From assembly GCA_022841325.1 (NCBI GenBank), contig JALHRS010000021.1, forward strand, positions 16,004 through 80,003: 64,000 nucleotides of DNA. Reading direction: 5' to 3'. Under the pieces are notes generated by a model. That model searched no databases. It worked only from the letters and a program-made list of their open reading frames with translations, and was not told the DNA's origin. A program made the translations under genes and the position numbers. The DNA comes from Lysobacterales bacterium (GTDB lineage Bacteria > Pseudomonadota > Gammaproteobacteria > Xanthomonadales > SZUA-5). Positions within the stretch are counted from its first letter, which is position 1; the number at the start of each line of letters is the position of its first letter. Of this stretch, positions 62,661 to 64,000 are shown in pieces.

Positions 62661-63721
62661 GCGTAGTCTCTGACCCGGATATCGGAGTGCGCCTGGGGCA
62701 AGTCTACGACGTGCGCCGCAGCGCTGCCGAGGCGCGTCGGCTGTTCGAACTTGCCGAAGACCTGAGTGCTCGGGCAATCGCCACAGGACGATGCGCAGCG
62801 GGCCACCCGCGCAGCCCGAAAGCGCGCGGGCAACTCGGCAAGATCCTTGATCTGATCCAGCGGCACGCCGTAAGCGGCCCCGGTGAACGCGCAGGGCGCC
62901 ACCAGGCCGGTTTCGTCGACAAACAGGAAGCGGCCTCCGGGCTCGCAGTCGGCGACCGGCCACGGCTGGCCTTGAGCCGCGGCGCCCAGACGCCGCAGAT
63001 AGCCCTGGTCGCCGCTCAGTCGAACGCCCGATCGGCCGAGCGCCTCGCGCAGCCGCGGCAAGCCTTCGGCGAACTCGGCCCAGGCCGCAGCCGACACCGC
63101 CTCGTCGGCGTGGAATTCCGGGCGATCGCGGCCGCCGAGCAGATTGAAACTGAGCTCATCGACGCCGGCCTCGGCGAGCGCGCAGCAGAGTTCGGCAAAC
63201 TGGCCGATGGTCGAGCGCATCAGCACGATGTTGGCGCGCAGCCGCAAGCGACCGCCCTCGCCGCGATCACGCGCCAGCGCCCGCAGTGCCGCCAGCGTGC
63301 GGGTGTAGCCGCCACGCCAGCCGCGCAAGCGATCGTGCTGCGCACCGATGGCATCGACACTGACGGTGAGTTCGTCCAGCTGTGCGAGTACCGCTGAGCG
63401 CGTTGCCGGCCGCCACAGCGTGCTGCCATTGGTGGTGGCGCTGACTGCGATACCCGCGGCGCGAGCGCGGGCACTGAAGTGCACCCAGCGCGGCCACAGC
63501 AGCGGTTCGCCACCGATCCAGCTGAGCAGCGGCGGCGGCTCGCCCGGATCGCGGCGGCGGGCGCCCATCAGGGCGATCAGATGCCCGATGTGCGCGTCGC
63601 CTAACGTTGCTCGAGCGAATCCCAGGCGGCGGTCGTAGGCGCAGAAGCCGCAGCTCAGATTGCAGCGCGTGCTGACGCGGCAGACGACGACCAGTCGCGG
63701 ATGCATCGGGATCGGGCTCAT
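62657..63721 (-). CDS. Radical SAM protein with C-terminal SPASM-like cysteines
   Basis: A 354-residue radical SAM enzyme: the [4Fe-4S] motif C20-x3-C24-x2-C27 in RVSTRCNLSCGFCAYD, GGEPLL for SAM binding, and VDAIGAQHDRLRG. A C-terminal cysteine set (about C259, C277, C309, C313, C316; VAPCAFTG and RCASSCGDC) suggests an auxiliary cluster like SPASM domains. Such enzymes modify peptides or small molecules, or act in cofactor and RiPP synthesis. Starts at 63721 (used), 63706 or 63751 are possible. First gene of the cassette. Confidence 0.9.
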   Translation of the reverse strand: MSPIPMHPRLVVVCRVSTRCNLSCGFCAYDRRLGFARATLGDAHIGHLIALMGARRRDPGEPPPLLSWIGGEPLLWPRWVHFSARARAAGIAVSATTNGSTLWRPATRSAVLAQLDELTVSVDAIGAQHDRLRGWRGGYTRTLAALRALARDRGEGGRLRLRANIVLMRSTIGQFAELCCALAEAGVDELSFNLLGGRDRPEFHADEAVSAAAWAEFAEGLPRLREALGRSGVRLSGDQGYLRRLGAAAQGQPWPVADCEPGGRFLFVDETGLVAPCAFTGAAYGVPLDQIKDLAELPARFRAARVARCASSCGDCPSTQVFGKFEQPTRLGSAAAHVVDLPQAHSDIRVRDYA

Positions 63722-63759
63722 AGCGATCGAGTATTGCAGGCCAGCAACCACGCGGGAGC

Positions 63760-63980
63760 GAATTCAACCGCGATCCCGTGGCCTCGGTAGGAGCGACCTT
63801 GCGTCGCGACCACGGTGTTTGGACGCAGACGCGAAGACCGGGAACTGCGGCGGATCGCAGTCAGAAGCGGAACGCGGAGATCGCAGAGGAACGCCGAGAA
63901 CGCAGAGAAGAGCGAATGCAGATCCGCTCTGCTTCTCTCTGCGTTCTCCGCGACCCTCTGCGTTCTCCGCGTTGAAGCTC
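63760..63980. repeat. Repeat-rich end region, CGCAGAGAACGC-type hairpin
   Basis: From about 63750 to 63815 there are short GGGAGCGA/GGAGCGACC-type REP arms. From about 63863 to 63976 GAACGC-, GCAGAG- and CTCCGCG-type words form a long imperfect hairpin (left part up to about 63911, right part from about 63928). No gene was supported; an ORF here is made of the repeat itself. Confidence 0.8.
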
Positions 63981-64000
63981 TTGCTGGCAGCCTGCGCCGT

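Overview
The window is about 64 kb of GC-rich chromosomal DNA from a gammaproteobacterium, most likely of the Xanthomonadales/Lysobacterales. The main reasons are the type II secretion (T2SS) cluster in the order E-F-G-H-I-J-K-L-M-N-D, which is the xps order of Xanthomonas with a lipoprotein secretin; the ribH-nusB-thiL-pgpA block; a monofunctional RelA; and abundant REP-like repeats with the core GAGCGGCTTCAGCCGC. No phage, integrase, transposase, CRISPR array or tRNA was seen. All calls come from reading the sequence; no database search was run.

Layout. 0.1-2.9 kb: dsbD plus a TlpA-like thioredoxin (envelope redox). 2.9-4.1 kb: 183-bp repeats, then rnpB (RNase P RNA) on the minus strand. 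4.1-7.2 kb: three coupled genes for related anchored proteins of unknown function. 7.4-10.2 kb: a two-component system and a TonB-like protein (minus strand). 10.5-12.9 kb: pgpA, thiL, nusB, ribH (minus). 13.1-19.6 kb: a hemolysin III family protein, DsbC, PurL and a possible exosortase-H-associated membrane protein. 19.6-31.2 kb: the full T2SS operon. 31.3-35.8 kb: a lipoprotein, an apparently highly expressed exported protein with a strong terminator, another exported protein and a parvulin-type PPIase. 35.8-42.3 kb: an ABC-transporter-dependent surface polysaccharide cluster (Wzm, Wzt with a substrate-binding C-terminus, two GT2 glycosyltransferases, a methyltransferase and a 602-aa protein with a PqqD-like N-terminus). 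42.7-51.6 kb (minus): a VIT/vWA protein, a lipase-like hydrolase, a SPOR-like protein, a universal stress protein, an LprI-like protein, a lipoyl-domain dihydrolipoamide dehydrogenase and a DUF2059-like protein. 51.7-57.2 kb: a Ser/Thr kinase with a periplasmic sensor, a coupled helical exported protein and a DUF11-like exported protein. 57.3-59.5 kb: relA. 59.5-63.7 kb (minus): prmB, then a three-gene cassette of a radical SAM protein, an unknown protein and a PaaK/CapK-like adenylating enzyme.

How the genes fit together: DsbD/TlpA/DsbC, the PPIase, T2SS and the O-antigen-type export genes all build or service the cell envelope and secretome. The most unusual signal is a set of long hairpins whose arms are made of iterated short words (GGGACCC, GGGAAAA, CCCCGTG, CGCGGAGG and others). 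They lie between genes and, strikingly, in frame inside the 5' ends of genes: gspH, gspI, gspJ, the LprI-like gene and prmB. A perfect 21-bp-stem palindrome covers the gspF start codon, and gspG has its own 123-bp in-frame leader insertion flanked by direct repeats. All four pseudopilins therefore have leaders of about 42-75 residues instead of roughly 5-15. The second candidate for something new is the radical SAM/unknown/adenylating-enzyme cassette near the right end.
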